Made by a program: the position numbers and the translations under genes
Shown here: one piece after another, positions 12,101 to 22,749 of the stretch
How the letters are laid out: every line of letters starts with the position of its first letter
How positions within the stretch are numbered: position 1 is the first letter of the stretch
The notes under the pieces: model-generated
Told to the model about the DNA's origin: nothing
Seen by the model: the letters and a program-made list of their open reading frames with translations, nothing else
Databases searched by the model: none
DNA from: Schistocephalus solidus
Taxonomy: Eukaryota; Platyhelminthes; Cestoda; Diphyllobothriidea; Diphyllobothriidae
DNA length: 64,000 nt
Assembly (NCBI GenBank): GCA_017591395.1
Contig: WEDG01002567.1
Location: 124,001 to 188,000, forward strand
Direction of reading: 5' to 3'

Positions 12101-14407
12101 TCAGGGCTAGAGCAAAACCGGTTGACAAGCCTTTGGGATCTGAAACCCTTATTATAACATTGTGAGTCAGTATGCTGATTTGCATTTGCCTACCATGCAT
12201 AGACTAATTAAGATATTATAAGGTTTACAATTATGTGGCTTTTCAAAAACATTTGATCCATCGACCGTCTGAGCATTTACTTTTTATCTTGCCTCCATCA
12301 GGTTATTCTGCTCAGTTTAAGCAACTTCTGTTTTTATTCAAGGTCTTTGGATTGGTTTCCTAATCGGAATCATAATCGTCACGTTAACATACATTGTGTT
12401 CTGTTTGAGAATCAACTGGCAGAACGAAGTTGAACTGGTAAGTTATTTACGTTCAAAAATGGCATCTGTACACTAAGCGAGTTATTAATGAGTATTTTTA
12501 AAATCCCTTTGTTTCAGGCCCAATTCCCTTTCTATGTTCAGTGGTGTAACTTCATCAACTTACCATGTTTTTAAAGAATAAAATGTCCAACAGAAGTGGG
12601 CTTCGTGCGACCTAAAAGAAGGGAAGTATAATATTGGAATTAGCCGTTACACCTTGATGCCGACTGTTATCAAAGCTTTACTAGTCGTATAGTCGTACCT
12701 TTGTCGCATCTTTGGTGTCAGTTAAACTCTTCATTGATAACTAAGTTCTTAATTCAAGAAGCCCATTGCAGAAAATAAAAAAGAACAGTTCTCAACAAAG
12801 ATCCTTCATCGGTCAGCCATACCTAACTCCGACTTTGAAAACGGATTAATTGGCTAGGATTAGCACTATTCGAAGTGCACATAAAATTAACGTTCACTGA
12901 TTTTATTTATTTTTTTCAACTGCAGATGATCGCCTTGCGACCAGCAATCCTATTTTTTAGATATTTTTCATAGGCTGATAGCCACCAATGTCTTGGTCTG
13001 TATAAAAAATTACAAAATTAAATATGTTTTTGTATTCTAGGCTGTCAGACGAACAAAACCTTCAGAATATGAAACAAGGACGGAGGGTGAAGGTAATACT
13101 TTTGGCCATCTGAAATGTCCTTGCTCGTAATTTGGCAATTCCCCACTCTTTCTTTATCAAAATTAAAAGTTTAAAATGAACGAAAAATTGTCAAAAGTCC
13201 TGGATTGTACTGTGACTGCCCTTCCGAAATGTAGTCAGCCAAGTCTTTAAAAGGCAACTATCAAAAGTCATTTTACCTCTAGTATTTCCCGAAGTAAAAG
13301 TATCAGAAGGTGGTTAATCAGAGTGACGTAGTGCCCATTCCAGTCTCTCTTCTCTTTGTTAACATTGTTAACCTGCCTCTGGAAAGCACTTTGTTGTCGC
13401 ATTTTCGCATGTCGTTTCACCTGTTATTTATCGACGAAGTGTGCCCTCTTCTGACTGCTAAAACGACGAAACTACCTGGCTGCTCATGTAGAACCAAACC
13501 TCTTCTCCTCTGTCCTCGTCTTTGCCAAAGATACCCCTTTGTTTGACATGCTGGCCGCCATCGGTAACTTAACGTCGAGCGAAGTTACCTCCACCCGACC
13601 TTTCTCGAGAATGCCTCGAAGAAATACAGTTCTTTGCCCGCCTCACTTGTTCGGGCGTTCGACTGACGATCGGTGTCAGGAGGAGATAACCCGCCTCAAA
13701 CACTCACATTTAGGCAAATAGATGCGTGAAGTCTCGTCACAAGGTTTAGTTCAAGACATATTTGTGGGTACATTAACCTATGCTCAAAGCCGTACCACTA
13801 ACGTTGACCCCTACGAGTTGCTGACCTGTCATCTGGTGCCTCAAAAAATGCTTCAGCTTCAGTTGAGTGAATCTGTTTCCGCTCCGGTAGGTTACCTGCT
13901 ATTTTTGCATCTAAAAACCGCTATCCTACTAAGGGGCCAAACCTTGCCTCTCTAATGAAACTTGAATGTTTTAAGTTGCCTGTTGTTACTTTGATGGTTC
14001 GGCATTTAAGTATTTCAATACACGTTTGGGCCAACGGTGATAGCCTTGTAGTGTCCTCCACAGGAATAATTTATTGATATTTTGATAGGCAGCCTCTGCC
14101 ATGTGATGGTTGTCTATTCTTCCTTCTGTGCTCACGGAAGAATTTGTTCGTTTAAAGATGTTTTCTCCTCTTTTTTTCCGACTGAGACTCAAGAACTATG
14201 ACTGCCTTGACACGAATCACTTTCACGAGTGGGATGCTCATCTGCACAGGTGTCGGACTTGTTGCGAAACTTGCCGTACCATGGAACCAAGTATTCGGGT
14301 CATACTGTGTTTTCGAAAACGGAACCTTCAGACAATTCTCACTGTCGGACACAGAGCGTCTTAAGGAATTCTCTGAAGCCAACGGCTGTAAAATCAATCT
14401 CATTTAG
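58..14407 (+). CDS. SLC47A: MATE/SLC47 transporter copy 1, 3' part (4 exons in window)
   Basis: Multidrug and toxin extrusion transporter, an H+/organic-cation antiporter of the plasma membrane. Only the C-terminal 166 codons plus stop are in the window: 58-190, 12343-12437, 13041-13092 and 14187-14407, all with GT-AG borders and compatible phases. The first exon carries the family signature GVLRGAGMQ followed by VGAI and a helix ending VLG. The next gives LWIG and a further helix, and the last gives a final helix and tail. Each exon matches a copy-2 exon in length and phase, which supports the model. The rest of the gene lies upstream of base 1. The first intron is 12152 bp, against 935 bp in copy 2, because it has filled with transposon remnants. 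I found no canonical AATAAA soon after the stop codon. Confidence 0.85.
191..1470. other. Intron sequence, no gene seen
   Basis: AT-rich start of the 12.2 kb intron. No open frame, RNA gene or recognisable element stands out. 1140-1260 is rich in ctaa/ccta words, a weak degenerate telomere-like composition. Confidence 0.5.
1480..2352. repeat. Large imperfect inverted repeat (foldback element)
   Basis: The left arm (about 1480-1880) reads outward as cgaataagaggcgaccactgg. The right arm ends at about 2352 with its near-exact complement. Internal blocks also match in mirror order: ttggtccgtaccggagtcgt near 1660 pairs with acgactccggtacggaccaa near 2126, and gcgcttattaat near 1840 pairs with attaataagcgc near 1950. 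The arms almost meet, leaving an unpaired centre of only a few tens of bases near 1880-1915. Open frames here are by-products of this structure. A foldback or palindromic transposon remnant is the likeliest origin; no transposase is visible. Confidence 0.8.
2353..2480. other. Short spacer, nothing seen
   Basis: Sequence between the inverted repeat and the minus-strand LINE remnant. Its start (aagaaaaggaat) resembles the flank just left of the inverted repeat at about 1425, which may be a duplicated insertion flank. Confidence 0.35.
2480..4240 (-). mobile_element. Degenerate non-LTR retrotransposon (endonuclease to RT C-terminus)
   Basis: Minus-strand order matches an APE-type LINE. The endonuclease part (4123-3611) has [12 protein letters not shown], a decayed form of the GDWNGRTG motif. 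An RT part (3573-3289) has [10 protein letters not shown], close to the LINE motif FDSVHRETLW. The C-terminal part (2830-2483) has [19 protein letters not shown], the post-RT region common to these elements. The three parts lie in different frames with gaps, and the catalytic FADD box is not visible. The copy is dead. It belongs to a different LINE family from the zinc-finger element at 47-51 kb. Confidence 0.75.
3611..4123 (-). pseudogene. LINE endonuclease fragment
   Basis: Open frame of 170 codons with an APE endonuclease core: [16 protein letters not shown] lead-in, HVYVPNSAG, then [23 protein letters not shown]. In this family the Asp-Trp-Asn of the last motif helps bind the target phosphate. 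Beyond it the frame runs into unrelated sequence and ends, so the protein is a fragment. Confidence 0.65.
4241..7009. other. Intron sequence, no convincing gene
   Basis: No recognisable protein, RNA or named element. A degenerate AGT trinucleotide run lies at 5505-5565 and accounts for a threonine-rich minus-strand frame there. A small plus frame at 6777-6971 is lysine-rich, matches nothing I know and begins in a run of eight G residues. I treat both as chance. Confidence 0.5.
5505..5565 (+). repeat. Degenerate (AGT)n trinucleotide repeat
   Basis: A run of agt/agta units interrupted by single-base changes (gtagaagtagtagcagtagt and onward). Confidence 0.8.
7010..7104 (-). repeat. LTR-like direct repeat (3' side of gypsy remnant)
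   Basis: Matches 10445-10540 in the same orientation. Shared words are tgtcgaagtc at the start, aggtcgaca, then aaatcagaa, and gtactgaggcaaa near the end. On the element's strand both end in GACTTCGACA. It is short for an LTR, so it is probably truncated. Confidence 0.6.
7153..8022 (-). pseudogene. Gypsy integrase remnant
   Basis: Three overlapping minus-strand frames together make an integrase. The zinc-binding end is seen in [15 protein letters not shown] (about 8022-7975). The catalytic core has [12 protein letters not shown] (first Asp), TTDRGTQYE (second Asp) and [13 protein letters not shown] (Glu), which is the D,D-E triad of retroviral-type integrases. A C-terminal [10 protein letters not shown] block resembles the GPY/F module that ends many gypsy integrases. 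Frame changes near 7680 and 7900 break it. Its normal role would be inserting the element's cDNA into the genome. Confidence 0.75.
8201..8842 (-). pseudogene. Gypsy RNase H remnant
   Basis: One frame (8842-8600) carries [19 protein letters not shown], the RNase H opening in which Asp of DAS is catalytic. A second frame (8494-8201) carries [24 protein letters not shown], the end of the domain just before the tether to integrase. Sequence between them is frameshifted. Confidence 0.7.
8985..9660 (-). pseudogene. Gypsy reverse transcriptase remnant
   Basis: Frames at 9667-9212 and 9184-8996 contain [21 protein letters not shown] and then [39 protein letters not shown] and TFQRF, the fingers and palm of a gypsy RT. 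After a frame change the catalytic box can be read as LFDDLLVAS, with Phe in place of the usual Tyr of YxDD. A stop separates the two halves near 9212. It is non-functional as it stands. Confidence 0.75.
9660..9905 (-). pseudogene. Gypsy aspartic protease remnant
   Basis: A continuous minus frame reads [11 protein letters not shown], later [11 protein letters not shown], then [19 protein letters not shown], a layout typical of platyhelminth gypsy proteases. The active-site triplet is DNG, not the expected DTG. The frame just upstream has two adjacent stops (TGA TAA), so this protease is joined to its gag part only through a frameshift. Confidence 0.65.
10008..10394 (-). pseudogene. Gypsy gag-like C-terminal remnant
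   Basis: Minus-strand frame of 128 codons, rich in Ser, Pro and Ala, with [11 protein letters not shown] near its start. Position before the protease and composition suggest the gag end. I see no zinc knuckle (CX2CX4HX4C). Assignment is by context only. Confidence 0.4.
10445..10540 (-). repeat. LTR-like direct repeat (5' side of gypsy remnant)
   Basis: Partner of 7010-7104. On the element's strand the repeat ends GACTTCGACA and is followed by TTAGTGACCCCAACCGAACG, which is where a tRNA primer-binding site would lie. The true LTR may run on to about 10860; I cannot fix its outer edge. Confidence 0.6.
10541..11735. other. Intron sequence, possibly LTR remainder then unassigned
   Basis: The GC-richer first 300 bp may be the rest of the gypsy 5' LTR or leader. 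The remainder shows no gene. Confidence 0.4.
11740..12030 (+). repeat. Copy of zinc-finger-LINE 3' tail repeat (plus)
   Basis: Shares with 51540-51690 and 51840-52020 the run of words cttcttgact, gagagagtgcg, tagatgcagt, tctactatcactt, aaaactaatt, caagtcaccgt, gcaccacccttc and tggagcatac, ending cgacggtcaaact. No coding part of the LINE accompanies this copy. Its head (tcccataacaactgccgaa) matches 51746-51770 instead, suggesting an independent short element. Confidence 0.7.
12343..12437 (+). CDS. SLC47A: MATE copy 1 exon encoding TM12
   Basis: The acceptor is ttcaag and the donor ctg|gtaagt; 95 bp. It completes a split Gly codon, then gives LWIGFLIG and a hydrophobic helix ending in [10 protein letters not shown], the cytosolic loop after TM12. 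It is equal in length and phase to 60704-60798 of copy 2. Confidence 0.88.
13041..13092 (+). CDS. SLC47A: MATE copy 1 small loop exon
   Basis: The acceptor is tattctag and the donor gaag|gtaata; 52 bp. It encodes [17 protein letters not shown], a hydrophilic loop, and leaves one base. Its length and phase match 62135-62186. Confidence 0.82.
13093..14186. other. Intron 3 of copy 1
   Basis: 1094 bp. Between about 13310 and 13960 there are three successive small plus-strand frames of ordinary composition. I recognise no domain in them. They could be an eroded element or chance. Confidence 0.4.
14187..14407 (+). CDS. SLC47A: MATE copy 1 last exon (TM13 and tail)
   Basis: The acceptor is gactgag|ACTC, forced by an in-frame TGA at 14183. 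221 bp, ending TAG... it runs to the stop after CKINLI. It encodes a hydrophobic helix ([17 protein letters not shown]) and a tail with [12 protein letters not shown] and NGCKI. The Asn-Gly-Thr sequon and the two Cys recur in copy 2. In 13-span SLC47 proteins this tail is outside the cell, so glycosylation and a disulphide are plausible. Confidence 0.88.
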
Positions 14408-16359
14408 CCAACATGTTAGATGCAGGACTTACCTTGTCAAATTCTTTATTATCTGACACTCAGTGTTCTCTATAAATATATAAATAACCGCTATTTGTGT
14501 AGATCTACTTGTTTCGAACAAAGTTTATCATTCTTATGAGAATATATACGGAGAATTGCCCTTCTTTGTTATGCAAGATTTGTTCGAAGTATGCGATTCC
14601 GCAGTTTTGTGACGGGGTACAATGGATGTTTTATATTTGGCTTATATTCATGTGCCAGCATTCGGGAAGTCTGTTCGAAAGGATGGAAATGGTCGTTGCA
14701 GTTACTCAGCTAATTTAATTGTAATTTCGCATGTAGCTAATCTGATTCTCCAATGTGCGGCGCAGACTTACAGTTTATAGGAATATAAATTGAACTTTTT
14801 CAAATGAAAGTGTAGCTCTGTATCACGTTGAGATATTGACCGTTTGTGATATTTTAGCTGGGTAGGAAATGCAGTCGTCAAAAATGTGGAGATCCACACT
14901 TTGTGAATACATAGTGCATACGTTATACGGTGCTAATAATGTTTAATATGGAGAAGGTGGTGTATCTCAGGAACCGTCAACTGATATTTTGAGATGCATT
15001 TTCAATTATCCTATAGCCTTCTTTGGAGATATTTCGATTATATCAGACAGCCAGCTTCCAAATACGTTTCTAAGCGGCCGTCTGTAATCACTATATTCTA
15101 CAAAATATGACTTCTTATTTTTATATGCATGGTTGCCGTTGCTTTTCAATGTCTTAAACTTATTTTAGAAAAACAAAATACCTACACAAATTATTCCTTC
15201 CTGCCCTCACTGGATGATAAATTACTTCTTTTACTCCTCAAAGAAGGAATGTCGTTCCCTTCCTAAAATTTTTTTTATTTTAAATTTCCACTAATGTGCT
15301 AATGTTTAGGGTTTCACAACTAAAAACTGTACTCTTTCCATATTAGGAAACCAATAAACCCCTCTTTGCTATTAGATGGAGATTCAAAATTTTGCGATGT
15401 AAAAAGACTGGCTTTCGTATACCATAGGAGCGTTAATTAATGGAGGGATACTAGCGGTAGATTTGGAAAGGCCTAAAGAACGCCATAATTACTAACCGCT
15501 AAACACCTAATGTTACTCTACCTTTAAGGAGAAAACTTGCAGAAGACGTACTTTTCCACAAAATGACCATGAGAACGGTTGTTTTGGGTATGATTTTTGT
15601 AGCATATTTTTGGATTTATTAGGGCATCGAAAATCAATTATTAAAACCCTACTGCTTATGAAGTCATTTTTAGGGAGTGTGATTCACGCATTTTATCGGA
15701 AAAGTGCACAAGATAATCGATATTATAAGCCAAAAATGTAATAGTGCTAATTGAAAGCTAATTTTACGCCTTCAGTGAATATTTAATGATTCTTGCAATC
15801 TTCTAAAAACTTACTGCATTTCACATGGTGGAAGCAATAGTTTTAAACATATGCTAACTAAACTTTGAAGTCTTTGTGACATGTACTTTCACAGCAAGTT
15901 TCACGCACCGAGTTTTTACTGCAATAAAAATCAGAATGTGGCAAGAAATTACAATATGCAATGCACAAATAACTTGACGTATTATGGTGCTGAAGCACCT
16001 AGATCGGCTCCTGATGATGGCTCAAAAAACTGTATGCATTAGTAGGGGATTTCGGCATAATTGAATGATTCATTTGATCAACTTGTTTAAAAACTGGGCG
16101 GCCTCGGTGGGATGCATTCCTTTCAGGGCGTTGGCTACACCACTGTCCCATTTAACGCATGAGCACGGCATTGACCGTACGACACGGAGATACGCAACAG
16201 TCTGGATTTTTAAAGTGTTCCGAAGTGCCCATTAGCAAGGGGCGCATGACTAGGTCGCTAATTGAAAATTCACAAGCTTCAGCTTCAGTGAATGTCCCAT
16301 GAAGACCAATACGAAACGTGAAGTCCTTTAAACATCGAGTAGTAAATTAAAGTTAACAG
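14408..16359. other. Intergenic AT-rich sequence after copy 1
   Basis: Nothing coding or structured seen. No canonical AATAAA within several hundred bases of the copy-1 stop; AATATA at about 14479 is a possible variant signal. Confidence 0.45.
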
Positions 16360-16930
16360 GCTGATGAGCATTGCTGATAAAACAAGGAAGCCTGGAAAGG
16401 TAATTTCTGGCTTATTAGCCATCATCAGCCAATCAGACCGAAAACCCCAGACGGTGCACCACTCGAGTCTAAAAACCACAACCTTTTGGTTAGAATTCTA
16501 CCAATTGAACCCACTGCGCCACGGGTGGGTTATCTTGCCGGTTTCGCTCGGGAATAATGAAATTAGTGGATATACTCACTCTTCCCATTCTGCCTTGCGG
16601 CTAACTCTTGGGCCCACTAGCAACCAGTGGCTAGAGCAAATGAAAATTGCCACCCAAAAAAGCAGAATGAAATGGCCATTTGTGGCGCATTAGCCGTCAT
16701 AATGATAAGAGCGTTAGAGTACTAATCAACAGCTCGCTGGTTCGGCTTTCGGGTGGTGGGTTGGGTATGGCTGAATTATGACGGTTAATACACCACAATT
16801 GCGCATTCCAGTCTTTCCTTGTCTTTGGCGGCAGTCTTTATCTGCCTATAATACGAGCTGATGTGTGGCTGTTGGCGGCGCTCGAGAGTGAGCCCCAAAG
16901 CAGAATGAGGCGAATGCGTCCTGTTACCGA
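16360..16930. repeat. Cluster of tRNA-derived SINE copies in both orientations
   Basis: 16380-16555 is a minus copy: its complement shows gcgcagtgggt, gtgcaccg, ggctgatgatggctaat and attacctttcc. 16555-16720 is a second minus piece (gccttgcggctaactct, agccactggt). 16740-16930 is a plus piece (gggttgggtatggctgaatt, ggcgctcgagagtgagcccc, ctgttaccgat). The same words recur at 32930-33090, 35370-35650 and 61000-61345. Confidence 0.7.
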
Positions 16931-19900
16931 TAGGTGAAGCATCCATCCATCAATTTAACGGTCTGTCAGCCAACCCCTATTCATCTTCAATGGAAAAACA
17001 TACGAGCAGAGGAAGAGAACAAATAGGTCTACTATATCTTCTGTAGAGTTGCAGAATTGGTTCTACACGAGCTGGGAGAGGTTGCTATGAAGCACTGGGA
17101 TCTTGCGCATTGATGCCAATAAGTAGACGCAATATTCGTTATAGCTACACTTTTAGCCTATCAGGCTCTCAGAAACAACTTCCAACAGTTTCAGTTAATA
17201 CGAAGGAAAAATACAATGAGGCAGCTGTCCTTCCGTAAAGTTCTCGTCACCGAAAACCCCAGAGTTCACACTGCACCATTTGCACTTAAATGCAGCCAGC
17301 ACAAACCAGATCATCCACTGTCACATTGTGCACAAGCGTCGTGATAAAAAAATGCACGGCAAAAAAATACGGAGAACACTACATGAACTGCATGACCTAC
17401 GGAACCACTAAACAAAGGATGACTGGCAAGAAAATTCCATCATCTGCCGCCTCCATAGGTATCCCTTGATGCTAAGGCAGCTTTGGCATCCTCTGTCGTA
17501 TAGAAGGAATGCATCTGAGACGACAGAACGCCTTGTCACAATGCTTGGTGTGCGTGCAAGTACGATTAAGCTTAAGGACCAACTGGACGCAGGTGGGCAA
17601 TCGGTGTAATTTATCTGATTAAATGTCGCAACCGTCATTGATGTTATACAGGCCGAAGAGCACGCGAGCATAACCAAAGCGACCCGCCGCCCGCAACCAG
17701 AAGACGCTGCATGGGTGCACGGTCAATCATAAGTCCACGAGAGCTGGTGGCGGCCTGAGGCTCTGACACCAACTCCATACACAAACATGTTTGTATACCC
17801 TCCGCACCTTATTGCGCGTAAAGCTCAGTTGATCAGAATAATGGACCATTTCCGGTGAAGTACGAACACGGCTACCGTAATGTGGGACGATGGTTTGTCA
17901 GACAGCCCGTCTCCAAAGCCAAGCGAAGACACACGATCAGTCCCTTCTCTCTCAGACTACAAAGACTGCACATAGTTTCTGAGCGTGGCTGCTCTTTGTA
18001 CGAAAACGCAGACGACTACAAAACGGCTGCTTCAGTGATCATATATTCTTTTTTTCAATTATTATGGTTGTTCAAAGCATTCTGTAGGGTTTAATGTGGA
18101 ATTTCGTCGTTCAAATTAACTTCGATTTGTAATAAAGTAAGCTTTTGATTAATCATCAGTGGCGTGTTTTTACCCATTTTGGTGTCCTGTAGCGATGTGA
18201 ACTTCGTCTACTCCGCGATAAACTTATCGTGTTAAACTTGAGACCCGTTTCGTAGGTGTGGGCAGCCACTTGCGGTTATCTGTCACCGCATCTCACAACC
18301 AGGTTATGTTCGTATGTGCGCATTCAGAGCATGCTTTTAATTGAACGCCCCCAAATTAGCTTCGAAAGACATTTCAGTCATATTAAACTGAACACCTGGA
18401 TACTAACCTGATTGAATACCAATCTTTCAGATGGTCAAGTACTCATGGAGCAAAAAATAGAACCGACAAAGGCAGGGAAAATAGAATAGCCATTTCGGGC
18501 TTATTAACCATCGTCAGTCAGCAATACCCAACCTCAGGTTGTGCGAATCTTGAGGTTCAAACCCGCAAACCACGCGTTAAAAATTAGGCCACACCCTGCT
18601 TTATTAAACCACCCACATTTTGTTTCAGGAAGCCCATTCCTCTATGAAGGGAATAAGTATTAACGCAAGCACTGCAGCTAAATTATTTTGTTTCTTTTAA
18701 TTTTCGCTTCGGCGCACACGAAGGAATAATCGATTTCGTGTGTGAAACAATAAACCTACAACCAGACGCCCCAGACAGGTTGCCCTTAGGTCACAGGTCA
18801 ATCGTAGTTACTGGACCAAGATTGACGAGGGCGCGCGTTCTGCCCAGGCAACAAGTCCTCACCGTTTGGTGCCACCTTAGCACACGCTGTTATTAACGCT
18901 AAAACACCATGAGATGTCTAAAAATATTTTTGGTGATAGGGACTTGAATTTTGCTGCGGTAAAGGGTGACTATCACTGACACGCATATACGAGCGCAAAT
19001 TGACAAATCAGAGACTAGACCCAGCCACTCAACCTGTAACTCAAACTGGAGAAAGAGGCTATACTCTTAAATTTCGAGCAGCAAACATATTAGGTTGGGG
19101 TAGCCGAAGGACAGAACGAAAGACACTTGAGGTGCGGTGTGCACATGTCAACTCCGTCAACAGGCGTGTTGCCTTTCTTGACATTACGCACACAACTTCT
19201 AGCACAAGCTCACCGCAGATGACGGTGCCCGACATACGAGGGAGTGGCAAAAGTGCCACCAGATCAAGAATCCCTTCCAGAGACACGACCAGCTGTCAAG
19301 TCCACCAGCCAAACAGCCGAGGCAGCGGAGGAAAAAACAAGCGATCAGTGTAAGGCTGACTAGATCAGCACGTCATTTTAAGTTCTGTGCAGTTTTTTCC
19401 TTTCAAATTCAGCTTTCCGAATCGTCTGATTAAAACTAAATATGTTGTTATGAGTCGTTTCTCTTTCTCAACTTGTCAATATTGAGACACTAGCGTTTCC
19501 ACAGCTACCGTTCGATTATTACGTTTCTTTTTATGGGAGATGACGGAATACCTAGCTTTATACCTGGCACTTGTATCTACCAATTTTGATCCCAAATATG
19601 TTTGGCTCTATGGCCTGCAGATGGGGAATTTACATTCATTCTCTTGCGGAGGATTTGATCAGCAAGTCATTAAACGCTTCGACAAGGTTGAAACGACCAA
19701 GCTTTGTGAACCATTACCAGTAATATAATTTTATTTCTGACGAGCTCTTTTCTTTCTCAATTTACCAACCGCTACTATCAGCTTCGCGAAAGGAATTACC
19801 GATCTCTGTTTAGCTGTTTGTTGGTGGAAAATTTATAGGAACTCAGAACTATGGGGGAATGTAATGTAGAGTTATCCGGACAAGGTCAGCCAGTTAGCTG

Positions 19901-20274
19901 TCGAACGCTGGACAAAACTTATACTCCCGATGAAATCAAAGTACTCACGGATTTCTGGGCAGCCTATTGGTGAGCCGAACCCCTTGGAATCATGTCATTA
20001 ACAAGCGGAAAATCACCAGAGCTCACGTCTGGAGTCAAAGCTCGTGCTCCTGCCGAGGCTATGAGTAAACAACTTATTTGTGCACCTGACACTATTGATA
20101 GCCGTCTCTACACAAGTATCTCCCAATTGTATCGCTGTAGTTTAGATTAACTGACTGTAGTGTTCACGTATATTTTAATGTTTTAAAAATCTTTAAGGTT
20201 GGACCGTCACTTCTAAAAACACGTCGTTGTTCGACTGTTATTACCGACTATGCCCACCATGTGCTCCTACGGAG
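16931..20274. other. Intergenic sequence, mostly unassigned
   Basis: Small frames at 17408-17677, 17855-18094 and 19000-19353 match nothing I know. 18241-18350 resembles 36130-36230 (cgtttcgtaggtgtgggcag, cattcagagcatgc), a minor dispersed repeat. 18450-18600 is a minus-strand SINE piece. Confidence 0.45.
18450..18600 (-). repeat. tRNA-derived SINE fragment
   Basis: On the plus strand agccatttcgggcttattaa, catcgtcagtcagcaatacc and ggttcaaacccgc appear, the complement of the SINE body and B box seen in the other copies. Confidence 0.6.
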
Positions 20275-20395
20275 TGGCGGGTGCAGTGACAGCGACTTGC
20301 GCTGCATCTACCGTACTCCCTTCTTTTCACACACCTGGGCCCGGTGAAACGACAAAGTTACTAGAACGGGAGTGAGAGCAGATGCAGGTGGTTGG
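20275..20395 (-). repeat. LINE 3' tail repeat fragment (minus)
   Basis: cttgcgctgcatctaccgta, then cacacctgggcccggtg: the complement of the tail motif found at 51540-51620. Confidence 0.6.
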
Positions 20396-21205
20396 CACGG
20401 CTTTACTCCACGCCTAGACGTGCCAGCTCACCTCCTGACCCGAGCACGAGGAATGCACACGATGTGAACGAGAGACGGTCCCTTATCCCAACTAAGTGGA
20501 AGTTCCCTAGAGGCTACATTAAGGAGGAGACAATGCAGTCTAACTATCTGCCGTTACACCATCCGTTGGCAGCCATGGCTTTGAGCGCATCAAGATAAGT
20601 TAGTGTGCTCAGATTGTTCACAGTGAAAAGTATGTGTACTGAGTACTGAAAAAATTGACCTCCTTTCCCTCCCCCATCCATTGATCAATAGTCAAAGCCA
20701 ATATATCAACGGAAGTTAAGTGATTACACAGTGTCTGACAGAGCTGGACAGCCCGTCTGCGCGTGCCACATACAACACACCAGGATTTAACAGATTGGAC
20801 GCAGGCTACCCAGGTATTACAAGTGTAAGGTTTTCATAGAGGCCACACGGTGGAGGATCTATAGAGCACAATGTCCACTTGCGTCAGAGGTGCGAATACC
20901 GTTCCTGTAGCGGGCTATCTTGGACGGGTTCGTGTGTGGTGTATGTACCGGTTTGACCGGCAGTGTTCCACCGAAGGATTCCATTTCAGTGTGTTTGGTT
21001 GAATAGGCTTATGTGGTGACTGAATGTGCGTAAAAAGTGTTCGAATTGTTATGGGATATGCTTGGGCCTCCGGTATCGTTACGCCGGTCTCTGTGCGATT
21101 CCTGCACAAGTGACTGACCAGGCCGATGTGTGACTTGAAGGTGCGATAGCATTTCAAGCAGGTTGAAGCCTAGTCCACATTACTGTTGGTGATGATGATG
21201 ACAGC
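20396..21205. other. Intergenic sequence with a possible decayed zinc-finger part
   Basis: The minus frame 21157-20915 begins MKCYRTFKSHIGLVSHLCRNRTE. It resembles the RIGLVGHLRIHRTE repeat of the zinc-finger LINE with the Cys pair damaged. The remainder is unassigned. Confidence 0.4.
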
Positions 21206-22091
21206 TCAACCGTCGATTTCGACGAGGTCCGCCGTATGCTCCACACCAGGTGGTGTGGGGACGGTGACTTGCGCTTGAATTAGTTTTAAGTGATAGTAGC
21301 CTTGCACTGCAGCTACTGCACTCTCTCCTACACCACCTGAACCCGGTGTCATGACAGAGTCAAGAAGACCAGATATGGGAGAGGGCGCAGGTGGCTGGTG
21401 CGGTCGGAGCCGCCCCTGAGTATACCACCACACCTGACTCGGATCCCATGGAGTAGGAGTGCTATAACTGCCACATTAAGAAGGAGCCATTGCAGCCTGA
21501 CTCTTAGTTCGCCAGTCAGCCACTCCACATCAAACACACATTGGGCTGACCACGCGGTCCGAGTTATCAGTTGGCAACCTTCCAAGCCACGGCTTTAAGC
21601 GCACCGGGAGAGTTTCGAGCGCGTCAGATTATTTATAGTGAGGAAAATGCGCTGAGCTGTCCACCTCACTCTCTCCCACACCCTCACAATCAGACCACCA
21701 TCCGAGCCAGCCAGTTGTCTGATGTGGGAGTGGGCGCATTGGCTGACGGGTCGGTGTACCCGTCTTCGCGCGCCACAGCACGACCTGGCCCCCATAACAC
21801 ACACACCAGGATTTACTTACTCAGGGGATATGGAGGAGCCATCACCGTCTGACTCTCTGTCCACTGGTCAGCCACTCGACACACACAACGCATACACTGG
21901 GCTGACGGCGTTGTCTGGTGTAAACGTCAGATTGGCAGCCTTCCAAGCCACGGTTTCTAGGAGACCGTGATTTTATCAGGTACATTATGATCATTGTGAG
22001 GGTGCTGTCTATGTATTAGTGTAGATGGTGTGCGCAGATGTGGCTTAGCCTCCGGTGGTTTACCGCAGGTTGTCATGGAGGCGCATGTGTC

Positions 22092-22640
22092 CTAATAGGC
22101 CCATGCGGTGTGTAATGTGCGGGAGCAGTGAGGGCAGTGGAGGCGGGCGCGGCGACTGTATGTCGGAGCCCCAGGCACTGTTTCACCAGCCTCACTGCGA
22201 TGGATTCGCAGGTGACCGACCAGGCTGATGCGTGAGTTGAAGTTGCGGGCGCATTGTGGACAGGAGAAATCAGTAGAAGCTGGGGGGATGTCATTCATGG
22301 TAGTGGGGGTGGGAGTGGCGGTAAGAATTGCAGGAGCGGAGGGTGTGCATGATGTATCAGTGTTGTCGGCATTAAGGTTAAATCCGCCGTCATGGATGCG
22401 CATGTGACCGAATAGGCCCATGTGATCAGTGAATGCGCGAGGACAGTGAGGACAGTGGAGGCGACGACCTCTGCTGTGTGTTGGTGCTCCGGACACTGGT
22501 TCACCAGTCTCTGTACGATGGATTCGTAAGTGACGACCAGGCCGATGCGTGAGGTGAATGTACGGTCGCATTGAGGACAGTTTAGGAGAGAGTCCCCATC
22601 GCTGATGGTGGTGGTGATGGTAGTGAAGGCGAAGGCGGTG
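22092..22640 (-). pseudogene. C2H2 zinc-finger domain of LINE (minus copy)
   Basis: The frame contains CPHCPRAFTDHMGLFGHMRIH-type and CPQCARNFNSRISLVGH-type fingers, spacing C-x2-C-x12-H-x3-H, separated by linkers GAPTHSRGRRLH and GAPTYSRRARLH. An upstream finger (about 22600-22500) is broken by a missing base in GLVVT. Such fingers in a retroelement protein would bind nucleic acid, perhaps the element RNA or target. It has no independent start or promoter that I can see. Confidence 0.7.
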
Positions 22641-22749
22641 GTGGTTGCGGTGGTGGGGGTAACAGGCGATCAGTAGAGGGATGTGGTCTCTATTATGGAC
22701 GTAGTAATGGAATTGATGACAGGAGTGAAGGTGGCGGGGATGTTGACAG

